Assembly (NCBI GenBank): GCA_947561395.2
Contig: OX387191.1
Span: 40,365,439 to 40,429,438, forward strand
From: Buxus sempervirens
Taxonomy: Eukaryota > Streptophyta > Magnoliopsida > Buxales > Buxaceae
DNA length: 64,000 nt
Direction of reading: 5' to 3'
The first letter of the stretch is position 1. Each line of letters begins with the position of its first letter. Under the pieces are notes generated by a model. The model did not search any database and was not told the origin of the DNA. It saw only the letters and a program-made list of their open reading frames with translations. Below are positions 1 through 11,361 of the stretch, in pieces. Position numbers and translations under genes: made by a program.

Positions 1-1542
1 TCTGCCTTCAAACCTGGTCGAAATTCTTCTACTAAGTGGCATAGCTCGAAATTCTTCTACAAGACGAACCAATCTCAACTCTTAGCTTTGGAATTGAGAT
101 CCATAACTCATTTGAATCCAAAATCACAAAGGAAAAGGCTCAAAATCAACCTTTTGCACAAAGTCAAACTTTTCATGTCGAACTTTTCTTGTTGAAATTT
201 TGTTGACTTTTGACCACAAACTGAGATATTTTTTAAAGCAAGAGAACATTAATGCCAAAAGTTATTTATCATGCATTTGTCACTTGGGGTGCACTTTTGC
301 AATAACAATTTGGGAATATTGAAAAATGCTTGCTTAGCATCTTCATCAGAGGGAATTCTTAACAAAAATTCATTATCAACATTATTAACCAAAGGGGGGA
401 TCACATCAAGAAAAAGACTTGAAGGGTTGCTACCTTTAGAGGAGAGCACATTATAAAAGAAAGAGATGATTGCATTGTGAATACTAGACGGGTTACTTGA
501 AGTAGAGCCATTAGAAGAATGAGAGAAGTATAATGATTCCTTCTTTGTCTAGCCCTTCTCGTGGCATGAAAAAACTTAGTGTTTCAGTCCCCTTCTTGAA
601 ACCACTGAATTCAAGATTTCTGCTTATACTATATTTCCTCTTGGAGCAAAGTGAAATTATAATCCTTTTCAGCCAAGATGAGTGAAGCATGACCAGCTGA
701 AGACTAATTGGATTCCAAAACAAATTCCAAAATATAATCCTTGATAGATAGTATTCTTTGAAATATATAAATAAAAAAAATGTTTATTCCAGTGCTTTAG
801 ATTGCCTCAAAGTATCTTAAGTTTAGTAGAAAGAATTTCCAAAGGATTCGAAATAGTCTAAACATCCCATGCAGATGGAATCAAATCATGAAAATCCTTA
901 TGCTTAGCCACATTCTTTGATAGCAGCAAGGCTTAGGCCCTTGAAAGGGTTGGTCTACTATAGGGAAAAGAAGTGGAGAATGATTAGATCTTATCTGGGG
1001 AAGATACCTGACTTTAAGTGAGTGAAGGAGAACCACAGATTCTGTATTAACAAGGACATTGACTAATATCGCCCAAATTATGTGACTACTTGGTTGCTCA
1101 TTGCACCAAGTATATTTTGAACCTAAAACACCAGCATCATGAAGCCTACATCAGTGAATCATAGAGTTGAATTCATCCATATATAGCTAAGAAAGAAGGA
1201 CGTCATGAACCCAACTTTGTAGATGGAAAGCTGCAAATATTAGTCACCAGCAACAAAATAGGGGCCATGGATTTGAGAAGTAGGAGAGTGTAAATCAGCC
1301 CAAAGTTGCCATCGCATGTCATGGAAAGACTTCGTATAAACCATTGCTAAAAATCAACAAAACTTAGAAGATCTATCAACAAATTCACAAGAAGCATTTG
1401 GATTTGAGGGGAAAAAAACAACAATATCCAGGATTTTTCCAGAAAAACCAAATTTTGCTAGCAAATGGCAGAGAACTTAGCAAACCAAGAAAGTTAATTT
1501 TCGTCGATAATGAAGCCATGGCATTGTTATCGAGGATAAGCC
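1..1542 (-). pseudogene. L1-type LINE remnant: endonuclease and start of reverse transcriptase
   Basis: Decayed non-LTR retrotransposon read on the minus strand. Around 1340-1200 the translation resembles the end of an L1 endonuclease (a stretch like MRWQLWADLHSP followed by GPYFVAGD, the usual 'GPW..GDFN' place). At 723-511 it shows the W-F-K-K-G-T-E-T-x-S-F-F linker that precedes plant LINE RTs. At 449-249 it shows the segment like LVNNVDNEFLLRIPSDEDAKQAF found just before the RT core. Stops and frameshifts are frequent, so it is dead. The same LINE continues rightward at 9595-10298 and about 20176-20655 after removal of later insertions. It runs off the left edge. Confidence 0.6.
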
Positions 1543-1547
1543 CTAAG

Positions 1548-1778
1548 TGATAAAGCATAACGTTCATAACGTTATGCTCTTCTAATGCATAACGTTCATA
1601 ACGTTAGGATCTCCTAATTATGGATACATTCCATTCTTGTATTGTAACTCTCTCCTCTCCTTATTTAGATTGATTCAGTTTCCTCTTGTATAATTGTAAG
1701 GAAACTGATCACCTCCAAAGTGTATTTAACTGTAATCACTCTTGTGAATAATAGAAAGGAATTCATCACAAATCTTTA
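1548..1778 (+). repeat. Copia 5' LTR
   Basis: 231-bp LTR beginning TGATAAAGC and ending TCTTTA (TG...TA rather than the usual CA). Compared with the 203-bp 3' LTR it has an extra 32-bp duplication near its start, which adds a second copy of the GCATAACGTTCATAACGTT motif. It lacks a 4-bp TAAG insertion found in the 3' copy. The rest is almost identical, so the insertion is fairly young. Confidence 0.93.
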
Positions 1779-1790
1779 TGGTATCGGAGC
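1779..1790 (+). other. Copia primer-binding site
   Basis: TGGTATCGGAGC immediately abuts the 5' LTR. It differs by one base from the canonical initiator tRNA-Met primer site TGGTATCAGAGC used by most plant Copia elements. Confidence 0.85.
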
Positions 1791-1876
1791 ATCTCTATCC
1801 TTGAATAGAGAATGATCCTCCAACCTTGCCCTAGCCACTCTTGTCCCTCTTCTTCCTTCTCATTACAACTACAGTA

Positions 1877-2902
1877 ATGGACACACCACCAATCCAAGGT
1901 AATCTCGTACCTGCTACTGGCAATCTAATATCTCTTAATGCTTCTTCTCAAATTCCATTTAAGCTTGCAAAGAATGGAGGAAACTATGCATCCTGGAAGT
2001 CTCAAATGACCAATCTCCTCTTTGGTTATGGACTGTTTGGTTTTATTGATGGCTCTCAACCACGCCCACAAGAAACCGATCCAAACTATCTCTTTTGGAC
2101 TCGCCAAGATCGTCTTGTGCTTCTTGGCATTCAGGCCACAGTTCATAGCACAATTAGTCCGACCATCAACAATTGTGTCACATCTGCCAATGCCTGGAAC
2201 AAATTGGAAACAAGCTACGCCAATCGTTCCAATACACGAATGCTTTCCATCATGTCTTCTCTCATGACCAACAAGAAGGAAGGCAAATCAGTGGCCACTT
2301 ATATGAGTCGAGTGAAAAGTCTTGTTGATGATCTAGCTCTTATTGGTCATCCCTTGAATGATGCCCAAAGCATGTCTTACACTTTGAATGGTCTAGTTGA
2401 TGAGTTCAAAGAACTACAAGCTGCAATACGTGTTCGTGAAACCCCTATTTCACTTGAAGATCTATATGATAAATTACTTGATGAAGAGATTTGCAATCAA
2501 GGAGAACCAAAAGAAGAAGAAGTGCAAGTTACTGCTCAACTTGCTCAAAGGAGGTTCAATAACAGAGGTCGTGGTAGTCGAGGAAAGCGTGGTGGCTACA
2601 ACACTACCACACATGGCTCGGATCGAAATTTGTTTGGTCAAAACTCGCAACCCGGTCACCGTCCATCCAATTGGCAACAACCCTCTCATGGCCAAGGTAT
2701 GAATTTTTCCAGATTCCAATCTTATTCACCATCTTGGAACTCAAACTCTCATCAGGGAAATCACGATCAACCTCGTATCGTCTGTCAACTATGTGACAAA
2801 CCGGGTCATAGTGCAAAAAATTGTCGCTCCCGTGGTCCACCATCCTCATATTACTCTCAGCCACAAGCAAATCTTGCTGAAGGTGATTCAAGCCACAATA
2901 CA
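1877..2902 (+). pseudogene. Copia gag (capsid and nucleocapsid)
   Basis: Open frame from 1841. I prefer the internal ATG at 1877 (MDTPPIQGN), because the first 12 residues are a hydrophobic run not expected in a gag start. The N-terminal two thirds match the plant Copia capsid region (N-Y-x-x-W-K motif; LETSYANRSNTRMLS; YMSRVKSLVDDLA). A Gly/Arg/Asn/Gln-rich linker follows. Then comes one CCHC zinc knuckle, C-x2-C-x4-H-x4-C, at the segment CQLCDKPGHSAKNC, which binds RNA. Copia elements normally read straight from gag into protease; here the frame shifts near 2900, so no gag-pol fusion can be made. Confidence 0.88.
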
Positions 2903-3806
2903 ACAACTGGGTCCTTGACTCGGGTGCAACTCATCACATCACCTCAGATCTTCAGAATCTTTCCATGCACTCAGACTATGTTGGAAACGAGGATGTTGTC
3001 GTTGGCAATGGTAACGGTATTTCTATATCTCATGTTGGTTCCTCCACTATTAACTCTCCGTTTGCATCTTTTACATTAGACAATATTTTGTGTGCACCCT
3101 TGATAAAGAAAAACCTAATATTTGTTTCCCAATTTTGCAAACAAAACAACACTTCCATTGAATTTTTTCCTAATCATTTTCTTGTGAAGGACTTGAATAC
3201 GGGGGCATCCTTGGCGAAAGGCCGAAGTAGGCACAACCTGTACGAGTGGTCATCTTCCGCTTCAACTCTCAAGCCATCCAATCTCACACCTTCCACCTCC
3301 GTTGCTTTATCATCTCGACTATGGCATCAACGACTTGGCCACTCGTCATCTTCCATCCAACAAAAAATCTTAGCTAGCAGTCAAATTCCGTTTGTGGAGT
3401 CTTCTCATCTCAATAAAGTGTGTGACTCTTGTCTTTGTAACAAAAGTCACAAATGGTCCTTTAAAAGATCGTCAGTTACTTGTGATAAACCTTTTCAAGT
3501 TGTTTATTCGGATGTTTGGGGTCCTACCCCTATCACTTCCTTTGGGAATTTTCGATACTATGTTATTTTCATTGATTATTTTACAAAGTACACTTGGCTC
3601 TATCCTCTTAAATTGAAATCTGATGTTCTTAGTGTCTTTGAAAAATTCAAAAACATTATCGAAAATTTCTTCAATACCCAAATCAAAACCATGTACACAG
3701 ATGGTGGTGGTGAGTATCAATCTCTCTCTCATCTTCCAGCCAGTCATGGTATTCAACATCTCACCTCACCACCATACACTCCCAAGCATGTTGGCTCTGC
3801 TAAACG
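2902..3806 (+). pseudogene. Copia protease, GAG-pre-integrase and integrase core (N-terminal part)
   Basis: A different frame from gag. The aspartic protease motif D-S-G-A begins at 2917 in the context WVLDSGATHH. The GAG-pre-integrase zinc domain follows (LWHQRLGH ... CDSCLCNKSHK, an HHCC set). The integrase core then shows the first catalytic Asp in VVYSDVWGP and the second in TDGGGEYQS. The frame stops at about 3819 because a 3.1-kb LTR-type element interrupts the integrase just where the catalytic Glu segment (PPYTPKH...) begins. Confidence 0.88.
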
Positions 3807-6800
3807 TGTAACATCCTAAATTTTTCTAATCTGGTATTTGGACTAGTTAAAAGATTTAATTTCTATTAATTATCAAGGGCTTTATTGAATTAATTGTAAT
3901 TAATTATAATTATTAATTGGATTATTTGGCGTATTTGTAATTTATCTCGCATGTCTTGGATGCGGGATTATTGATGTTTGGGTTGTGGTAATTTTTATTA
4001 ATTATCATGTATTTATTTGAGAATATATTGGAGTTAATTTGAATTTAAGGGTTTTTCTTTCTTAATTTATGCAATTTATACATATGGTTGCTAATTTAAG
4101 GATTAATTTGGTATTTTGTTGGATGAAAAGTATTATATTATTTTATGCTATTAATATGCTAATTATTGAGATAAAACTTATAATTGTTGGTCTTATAATT
4201 AAGCATGTGCAATTTAGGGGTCTTCTTATGGATTGGTGAAGTGCTTGTGAAGGGTGTTGGGGAATAGGATCTTAGAGCTTTCTTATATCAAGACAAAGAC
4301 AAAACACCTGTCCTTATCTCCTCTCTTTCTATCTTTATCTTGTGGCAGGAAAAGGTACTTGAGGTGTGGGGTGTTTGTGTTCGGCAAAACATAGAATCAG
4401 CTTTAGCTTATAAGAGTGATATATAGGGGATTAGCTGGGCCGCCTAGCACTGGATCATGATTTTGAGCTAAGCCTCGAGAATGTCGTAGAATTCTGTAGA
4501 AGGGCTGAGAAAGGGAGAACCGACTTCATCCGTCCCCATTTCCCATCTTTCTATCCCCCTTCTCCATTCTTGTTTCTGTTTCAATTTGTGGAGTCAATGG
4601 CAGTATCCAGTAGGTGTGTAACTCTGAAGAGAAAGGAGCTTTGCTATCAAATTGTTGGAGTTTCATATTGTAGGAAGCAACAGCAGTTTGGAATTGGCAA
4701 AACCAGTAAGTCATCACCCTATTTGGTTTTAGATCAGTACTTATATGGATTGATAGCTACTGTATTGTAAAAGCTTTTAGCTAGAGTTCTTGATTGTTGT
4801 TTTTTTAAGTTTTAAACGTGTTTAAATTCAATTTGTTTTACTCATTGAAATTTGAAATTGTAGGTTATCAATTGTTTGATTCAAAGCATAATTATACTCG
4901 TACAATGCTTCTGGATTGAATGTTCTCTAATTTTAGAACTTTAAAACTCTAATTTTAGAAAACAGAGAAAAATTCTGGGTTCGGAAGGTGGAAGACGAAT
5001 TGCAGAGAATTAATTAAATCCTAGTGCAAAATGTCAATTATAATTAAATAGTAGTGAATATGGATATAAAATAGTTAAAGTTTAGTCATGTGACCTCTTG
5101 AGCACTAAAGTATATAAAATATATTCAGACACAGTATTAAAATATATAAAGCACAAAGTAAGGAAACCCAAGTGTTTAGTTATACAATATTTAAGTTTTA
5201 GTCAGGGACTGGTATAATAATTAAAATATGAAGTGTTACACCCGTAAATTATTATAAAATCTGTTTTATTTAGGATTTGGCACAAAACAGAAAAATTGTT
5301 AAGCAATTAGTTTATATGGCTATAAATATTGCATTTTAGTCAAGAGTTGGAAATAAAATTTAAAATCAATGCAAAAGTGCCTAAAAGTGTTTTAGGGTTT
5401 ATAATTAACTGTAAAATAGGACAATGTTATTTCAATAACAGTAAAGAGAAGAGTAATAGTTGAGATGCAATCTGGCATATTGCATGAAATGAATTTTAGG
5501 AATGTGACCAGGGAATTTAGACGTGAATGTGTTATATGATTGTGTGACTTATTTACTCACATCTGTTTATCATAAATTTAGTTTTATCGCTTATATAAGT
5601 ACAATAAGTTTCAAACAATGATGTTTATCCCTGTTATTAAATATTTCATGTGAATTCCACTAACATGGTTTTTCAAATTGCATTTATAATATACTATTAT
5701 TATTTGTGAAAAATATGCATATTTGATTAGGTCAACATGCACTTGAGTATTTATAGTTTTGGTTTGTGTATATTACACACTTATTAAATTTGTTTTACCC
5801 TGCGATAAGTTTAACTTATCAATAGTGAGTTAGCAATTTACTAGTTAGTAAGGACCAAATGAATTTCACTATTTGATCTCAATAGAGATCCTTATTATGT
5901 TTTGGATATTGAGTAGTTTGTGTGAATGCTTAAAAAGATAATTAAAACTTGAGTGTGTGAGGGCTCATCAGTATGGGAGTAGAGGGAGTCATACTGATTG
6001 GAGCAACGAAGCTGGTTGAGTTGAGGATTCCTCCCGGCATGTTTTTGTTTATTTTGTGATGTGAGTCAGTCGAGATGTGATTCCTCCTGACAGAGCCAGT
6101 CAAGATGTGTGATTCCTCCTGGCAGTGTGAGCGATGTGATTGGTACTTCCCGGTAGAAGGGCATTTACCCGAAATGTGTTGTGTGTGGTGATCTTGTGAT
6201 CCAAGGATTGTGCATCCCAGTCTAAATACTATAATTGTAGTCCTGGCCGATGTCTATAGTTCCGGCTGGACATTACTTTAATTAGTCTTGTGAATAATAT
6301 GATATGGTTTATCGGATTAATCGAATTGGTCTGGTTCTAAGTTATAAATTGATTTATATATTCCAGTTGATGATTATTGTAATTCTTCTGAACCTTGTTG
6401 TGAATTCATATTACTTAGTGGGATATAGGGTTGTCTCACTTGCACTTGATTACTTGTGATGTATTATGATTTGAGATATATCCGCATGTGTATTTAATTT
6501 ATCATATGATGACTTACTGGGATCTCCGATCTCATTTAGTTTATTATATATAGACTGTGCAGATTCCAGAGTGTTAGCAGTTGGTTTCGGGTAGATCCAG
6601 ATTTAGAGGTATAGCAGTTATCCTCCTTTATTGTATTTATTTGTATTTCATTTCAGTTTTTACATTCTAAGATTATGATTTCGAGTTAGATATTTTATTA
6701 AGTCTTCCGCTTTATCTTCATTTGATTTACTGCACTCTGATATATTAGATGAGCATGGATTATCTGTTTGTATCAGATGATTGGTAGTGTTTATAGATGA

Positions 6801-6926
6801 GTGAATTCGGGTTTATTGTCTTAAATTTTAATTAAGACCCGAATTTACTTGTCACCCGACATACCAATTATGGTAAATCTATGGTTTAATCCATAAGATA
6901 CTGGAATTGAACTGGTGTATGTCACA
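3807..6926 (+). mobile_element. Long LTR-type insertion A (probable solo LTR) inside Copia integrase
   Basis: 3120-bp coding-free insertion starting TGTAACATCC and ending GTCACA. It is flanked by AAACG (3802-3806) and GAACG (6927-6931), a 5-bp target duplication with one change. Removing it and one repeat restores the integrase frame. It shares ends and an internal block (ACTTACTGGGATC at 6512, about 405 bp from the 3' end) with insertions at 11362-13820, 21543-23639 and 28942-32039, which lie in the opposite orientation. I find no second LTR, primer site or ORF, so a solo LTR of a long-LTR Gypsy lineage (Del/Tekay-like by inference) is most likely. A non-autonomous element is the alternative. 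Confidence 0.8.
6060..6180 (+). repeat. Short tandem repeat inside LTR insertion A
   Basis: About three degenerate copies of a unit of roughly 33 bp containing GATGTGATTCCTCCTGGCAG-like sequence (e.g. 6076-6090, 6105-6123, 6130-6155). It sits on the 5' side of the conserved ACTTACTGGG block, where the related insertions B and D carry different minisatellites. Confidence 0.5.
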
Positions 6927-7324
6927 GAACGCAAGCATTGCCATATAGTGGAAACTGGTCTTACTCTACTTCACAATGCAGCTATACCACTTCGTTTCTG
7001 GTCTTATGCTTTCCAAACCGCCATTTACCTTATTAATTGCATGCCAACACTTGTCCTACACAATGCTACACCCTACCATCTTTTATTTGGTCACGATCCC
7101 AAATACACCACACTTCGTGTCTTTGGCTGCTTGTGTTATCCTTGGCTTAGACTGTACAACTCTCACAAACTTGAACCAAGATCCCGCCCCTGTGTGTACC
7201 TCGGCTTCTCCTTCCCTAATCACTCCTTCCTTTGTTTTGATATTCAATCCAATCGAATTTTCATCTCTCGTCATGTGGTCTTCTTTGAAAAACACTTCCC
7301 TTATAAAAAAAATCCTATCCTGAT
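6927..7324 (+). pseudogene. Copia integrase C-terminal part
   Basis: Continuation of the integrase after insertion A: E-R-K-H-C-H-I-V-E-T-G, then WSYAFQTAIYLINCMPT and the GKPR-like region (TPYHLLFGHDPKYTTLRVFGCLCYP ... CVYLGF). These are typical of plant Copia integrases. The first Glu here is the third catalytic acid position of the family. The frame is lost in an A-rich run near 7300-7325. Confidence 0.85.
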
Positions 7325-8491
7325 TTGTCTTTATCTACCCATTCCTTCTCCAAATTTCACTCCATTTTTACAGGCAAAAATCCGGAAAAATTATCAGCTT
7401 CCCTTGATAACACTTTCAATCTCATCCATCTACCACACTCTGCACCTCACCTCATTCCATCCCAATCTTCTCCCCTAGTTCATCAGTCTCGCTCCTCTCC
7501 CACTCGAACAGATGGTTCTACTCCCTCTCTCCAATATGATGCCGCTCGTCATTCTCCAACACAGGTTTGTGGTTCTCACCCATCTTTCCCTCAACCCTCA
7601 CCCTCCAATGCTTGTCTCGCACCCACCCCACCAGCTCACTATACTCCCGACCAGCTCGTCGTGATACCACATGTGTCAAGCAACGACACGACCCCATTTG
7701 TCCCAACTTGCACCACTAACTCTTCCACCTCACCCCACCCAGTCCAACCATCTTGCATGGTCACCCGTGCTCAAAATAACATAGACAAACCCAAAATACC
7801 CTTCTCTCTACATACAACAACCTCAAACCCTTCAACCCAAACTGAACCCACATCCTTCACCCAAGCCAACAAACACTCTCATTGGCATACTGCCATGGGA
7901 GAGGAATTTCTTGCCCTCCAAACCAACCACACTTGGTCCTTAGTGCCCCATTCACCCACACAAAATATTGTCGGATGTAAATGGGTCTATCGTATCAAAA
8001 GGAACCTGGATGGGTCAATCTCTCATTATAAGGCTCTTCTCGTAGCCAAAGGCTTCCACCAACGGCCCGGCATTGATTTTATTGAAACTTTTAGCCCGGT
8101 TGTTAAACCAACTACTATCCGTCTCGTTCTTACCATTGCAGTATCTCGTGGATGGATTTTGAACCAACTGGATGTCAATAACGCTTTCCTGCAGGGCACT
8201 CTCTCTAACAATGTCTTTATGCAGCAACCCCAAGGTTTTGTGAATCGTCAATATCCAACTCATGTCTGCAAATTACACAAAGCTATCTATGGTCTTCGTC
8301 AAGCTCCTCGGGCATGGTACACTGAACTTCGCTCATTTCTTCTTGCGAATGGTTTTATCAATTCCAAAAGCAACACTTCCCTATTCATCTACCAATCTGG
8401 GTCGTGCAATATGTACCTACTTGTGTATGTCGATGACATTATTCTCACTGGAAATCATCCGGATACCATTCACACCTTCATTGCCCGATAA
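7325..8491 (+). pseudogene. Copia reverse transcriptase
   Basis: 388-codon frame. The first ~150 residues are a Ser/Thr/Pro-rich linker between integrase and RT. The RT_2 domain then starts (W-x-x-A-M-G-E-E-F-x-A-L-Q), with KWVYRIKRN, the DVNNAFLQG catalytic block, YGLRQAPRAWY and the active-site YVDD at 8426-8437. A stop (TAA, 8489-8491) after HTFIAR interrupts the domain; the same frame resumes at once with SDRFSIKDLGKLSYFLG, so a single base change inactivates it. Confidence 0.9.
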
Positions 8492-9349
8492 TCTGATCGA
8501 TTCTCTATCAAAGATCTTGGCAAGCTGAGCTATTTTTTAGGGGTTGAAACCTCTCGGTCCTCCAATGGTCTCTTTATGTCTCAACGGAAATATATTACAG
8601 ATTTCCTTCAGAGGACCCATATGCTTGAAGCAAAGGAAGTTAGCACACCCTTATCATCCTCTGACACACTGAAACTTGATGATGGCTCTCCCAGTCATGA
8701 TCCCACCGAATATCGTCATGTGCTTGGGTCTCTTCAATATTTGTCTCTTATACGGCCCGATGTTAGCTTTGCTGTCAACAAATTGGCTCAATTTATGCAT
8801 CGCCCGTCCTCTTCTCATTGGACTGCAGTCAAACGTGTTCTTCGTTATCTAAAAGTCACCTTGCACTACGGACTCTTCATCTCTGCTAGCTCACCTCTCT
8901 CCCTTCATGCCTTTGCCGATGCTGATTGGGCTGGCGATGCTAACAGTCGCCACTCCACATCTGTTTATGTTGTATTTCTTGGCACCAACCCCGTCAGCTG
9001 GAGTTCCAAGAAGCAATCTACTATTGCCCGATCTTCTACTGAAGCCGAGTATAGAGCCATTGCTACTGCTACCGCTAAAGTTAATTGGATTACTAATCTT
9101 CTTCGAGAACTTGCTCTCCCTCTTCCACGGGCTTTGACAATTTTCTATGACAATGTTGGCGCCACTTACTTGTGCTCCAATCCGGTCTTTCACTCACGAA
9201 TGAAGCATATTGCAATTGACTTTCACTTCGTGCGTGATCAATTACCTCGCAAGTAGCTTCGAATATCTCATGTTCATACCACGAATCAACTTGCTGATTC
9301 ACTTACCAAACCGCTTGCTCGGAAGCAATTCAAGTTCATCGGTCCAAGT
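8492..9349 (+). pseudogene. Copia RT C-terminus and RNase H
   Basis: In the same frame as the RT. KDLGKLSYFLGVE and the thumb are followed by RNase H with DADWAGD, SSTEAEYRA and the distal Asp in FYDNVGA. A TAG at 9254-9256 (RK*LRISHV, normally RKQ or similar) precedes the usual tail TNQLADSLTKPLARKQF. RNase H would remove RNA template during reverse transcription. Inactive because of upstream breaks. Confidence 0.88.
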
Positions 9350-9377
9350 TTAGCGTCCTTCCCGGACCCTTGCGCTT

Positions 9378-9386
9378 ACGGGGGCA
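9378..9386 (+). other. Copia polypurine tract
   Basis: The sequence ACGGGGGCA lies directly before the 3' LTR start TGATAAAG. This is the usual place and composition for priming plus-strand DNA synthesis. Confidence 0.7.
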
Positions 9387-9589
9387 TGATAAAGCATAAC
9401 GTTCATAACGTTAGGATCTCCTAATTATGGATACATTCCATTCTTGTATTGTAACTCTCTCCTCTTCTTATTTAGATTGATTCAGTTTCCTCTTGTATAA
9501 TTGTAAGTAAGGAAACTAATCACCTCCAAAGTGTATTTAACTGTAATCACTCTTGTGAATAATAGAAAGGAATTCATCACAAATCTTTA
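9387..9589 (+). repeat. Copia 3' LTR
   Basis: 203-bp copy of the 5' LTR (TGATAAAGC...TCTTTA). It has one AACGTT-containing motif unit where the 5' LTR has two, and a 4-bp TAAG insertion in the region GTAAGTAAGG. The target duplication CTAAG follows at 9590-9594. Confidence 0.93.
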
Positions 9590-9594
9590 CTAAG

Positions 9595-10298
9595 AAGGTG
9601 AAACAGCATGTACATTGAGTTAATCTTCTTAGTTAACGAATTGTTTTATGCTAGCTAACACCCCTTATGTTCCAAACAAGGAACTTGATCATTAAAATCA
9701 AGAAGAAAAGTTAAGGGGATTTAGCATTTGTTGAAACACCACAAGGCATATATAAGTAATCGTGATGAGAGCGTCTTCTTCTAGTAGCAACTATTTCAGA
9801 GTCTGAAATAGACATCTCAGAATACTTTTTTAGCAACATGATCAATTATTAGATTGGTGACCATTCCCTTTTTAAGCTAGAAAAGTCTCAATGTCACTCT
9901 AATCTTGAAAAGAAGAAGGATGAGAGGTAGAAAGAGGAAAGAAAGCACCTTTAACTTCAGGGAGAGCCAATGGAATATAAGTAGTAGCTAAAAAGCTAAC
10001 AACTATGAATAATCGGTTATGATACAATAGATGCAACACTAACATGGACAGCCACATCTTAATTACCAAGAGCCATTGAGGGAGCAATGGAAACAATGTC
10101 TGGAGTGGTATTATATATATAGCTTCAACAGCTGCACCGACTTTAACACCTTGATCATTAGGCAAAGCTGAAAGATTTGAAGGAGAAATAGAACCAATAA
10201 TTGGGATATCCATGATGTAAATATGGCTCACATCCTATAGGCCATACCTAAATAGAGTTGGAGTCTTAGTAGGATATGATTTTTTTTTTTTTGAGATA
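9595..10298 (-). pseudogene. L1-type LINE remnant between Copia and Gypsy insertions
   Basis: By position and strand this is the middle of the minus-strand LINE whose ORF1 knuckle is near 20.3 kb and whose endonuclease is at 1-1.5 kb. A 110-codon open stretch (10231-9899) lies on the minus strand but shows no diagnostic domain. The assignment rests mainly on context: insertion borders on both sides and a shared strand. A poly-T run (10281-10292) lies next to the Gypsy LTR edge. Confidence 0.4.
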
Positions 10299-10566
10299 AA
10301 GTATTAAATTTGTTTTCAATTATCTTTTCTTATTTTGAGTAGGACTAGAGTTTGATTGCAAGTAGGAAATTTTGTCTATAAATAGCCTTGTAATCTTCTA
10401 TTTTGTAAGGATGAATGAGAATTATTTTATTGTGTGCATGAGGTGAGACTTCTCTTGTTCTTTGGTAGGGGTTAGACTTCATTGCTAGTTATTGGTGAGA
10501 CTCCATTACTCAATCTCTATTAAAGGTTGGTGAGACTCCTACCCTTTATAGGCCTGTCTTGCATCA
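10299..10566 (+). repeat. Gypsy 5' LTR (left edge approximate)
   Basis: About 268 bp, AAGTATTAAATTTG...CTTGCATCA, matching 19136-19405 throughout. It contains TCTATAAATAG at about 10375 as a candidate TATA box. It ends with three diverged copies of a GGTGAGACTCC motif. The TG start expected for an LTR is not evident at the left edge. Confidence 0.8.
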
Positions 10567-10570
10567 GTTT

Positions 10571-10582
10571 TGGTATTTGAGC
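10571..10582 (+). other. Gypsy primer-binding site
   Basis: TGGTATTTGAGC, four bases after the LTR end. It resembles the initiator tRNA-Met site TGGTATCAGAGC with two changes. Confidence 0.6.
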
Positions 10583-11361
10583 AAGTTCGCATCCAAGGTA
10601 TTGTGTATTCTATTTCCTTGTGATTTAATACTTTTTATGAAGAAATTAGTACACCTAAGGGTTGTCAAATTTTCTTCTTTGAAGTATATGATTGCTTAAT
10701 TCTTCTCTTCAAAGTTCCTCTTTGAACATATACTCTACACAGGTTCGCTGCCAAGGATTTGTTTCCAGCCAACTAGTGGTTGGACGTTGCATGATATCCA
10801 CAAAGGATTTTTGCTGATCGGTTTGCTATCACTGTGATTGTGAGAAGCAGTACAAGACGAACAAAGAAGTAGGTGGAACCTCAGTTAAAGATGACAGACC
10901 CTTTTCTTCGTGGGCCATTCCAACAAGGACGACGAGGGACTTGGATTGTTGGCTTCTTTGCAAGATTTCTTTCAATCCATGTTAAAGTGGATCACGTAGG
11001 GAAAGAAAAGTTTGGATGTTGCTATTTCGGTAGAGCCTAAAGTTGGAAAGTTTGAACCACGGCTGGAGCATGAGGGCTGATCCAATGCTAACAACACTCC
11101 CATATTGCTTGGGCAAGACAAGAAATGTTGGGGATCTACACCATCATCACCAAGGCTTCTCCTCCGCAGTCTCTAGTACTTTCTCCTATCACAGTCACTG
11201 GCCTTGGCTCTTGATCTAACTATGACTCTATTAGCTTCTTCTCCTTTGTAGCTCGTTGCTTGTATATCTCATCGGTTGGGAACTCAACCCTCATCCACCA
11301 GCTTTTAATTTCAGAATCTTGAAGTTTTTTAAAGCCTTATTGTTACAATTCAAGGCAACTA

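Larger units (their letters stand above)
1548..9589 (+). mobile_element. Ty1/Copia LTR retrotransposon, inactive, with nested insertion
   Basis: Complete Copia element in gag-protease-integrase-RT-RNase H order between two LTRs (1548-1778 and 9387-9589). It is flanked by the 5-bp target duplication CTAAG (1543-1547 and 9590-9594). A primer-binding site follows the 5' LTR and a polypurine tract precedes the 3' LTR. Without the nested 3807-6926 insertion and its 5-bp duplication it is about 4.9 kb, normal for plant Copia. Coding is broken by frameshifts near 2900 and 7325 and by stops at 8489 and 9254. The gag type suggests the Ale/Retrofit lineage (inference). It inserted into the older minus-strand LINE. 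Confidence 0.95.
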
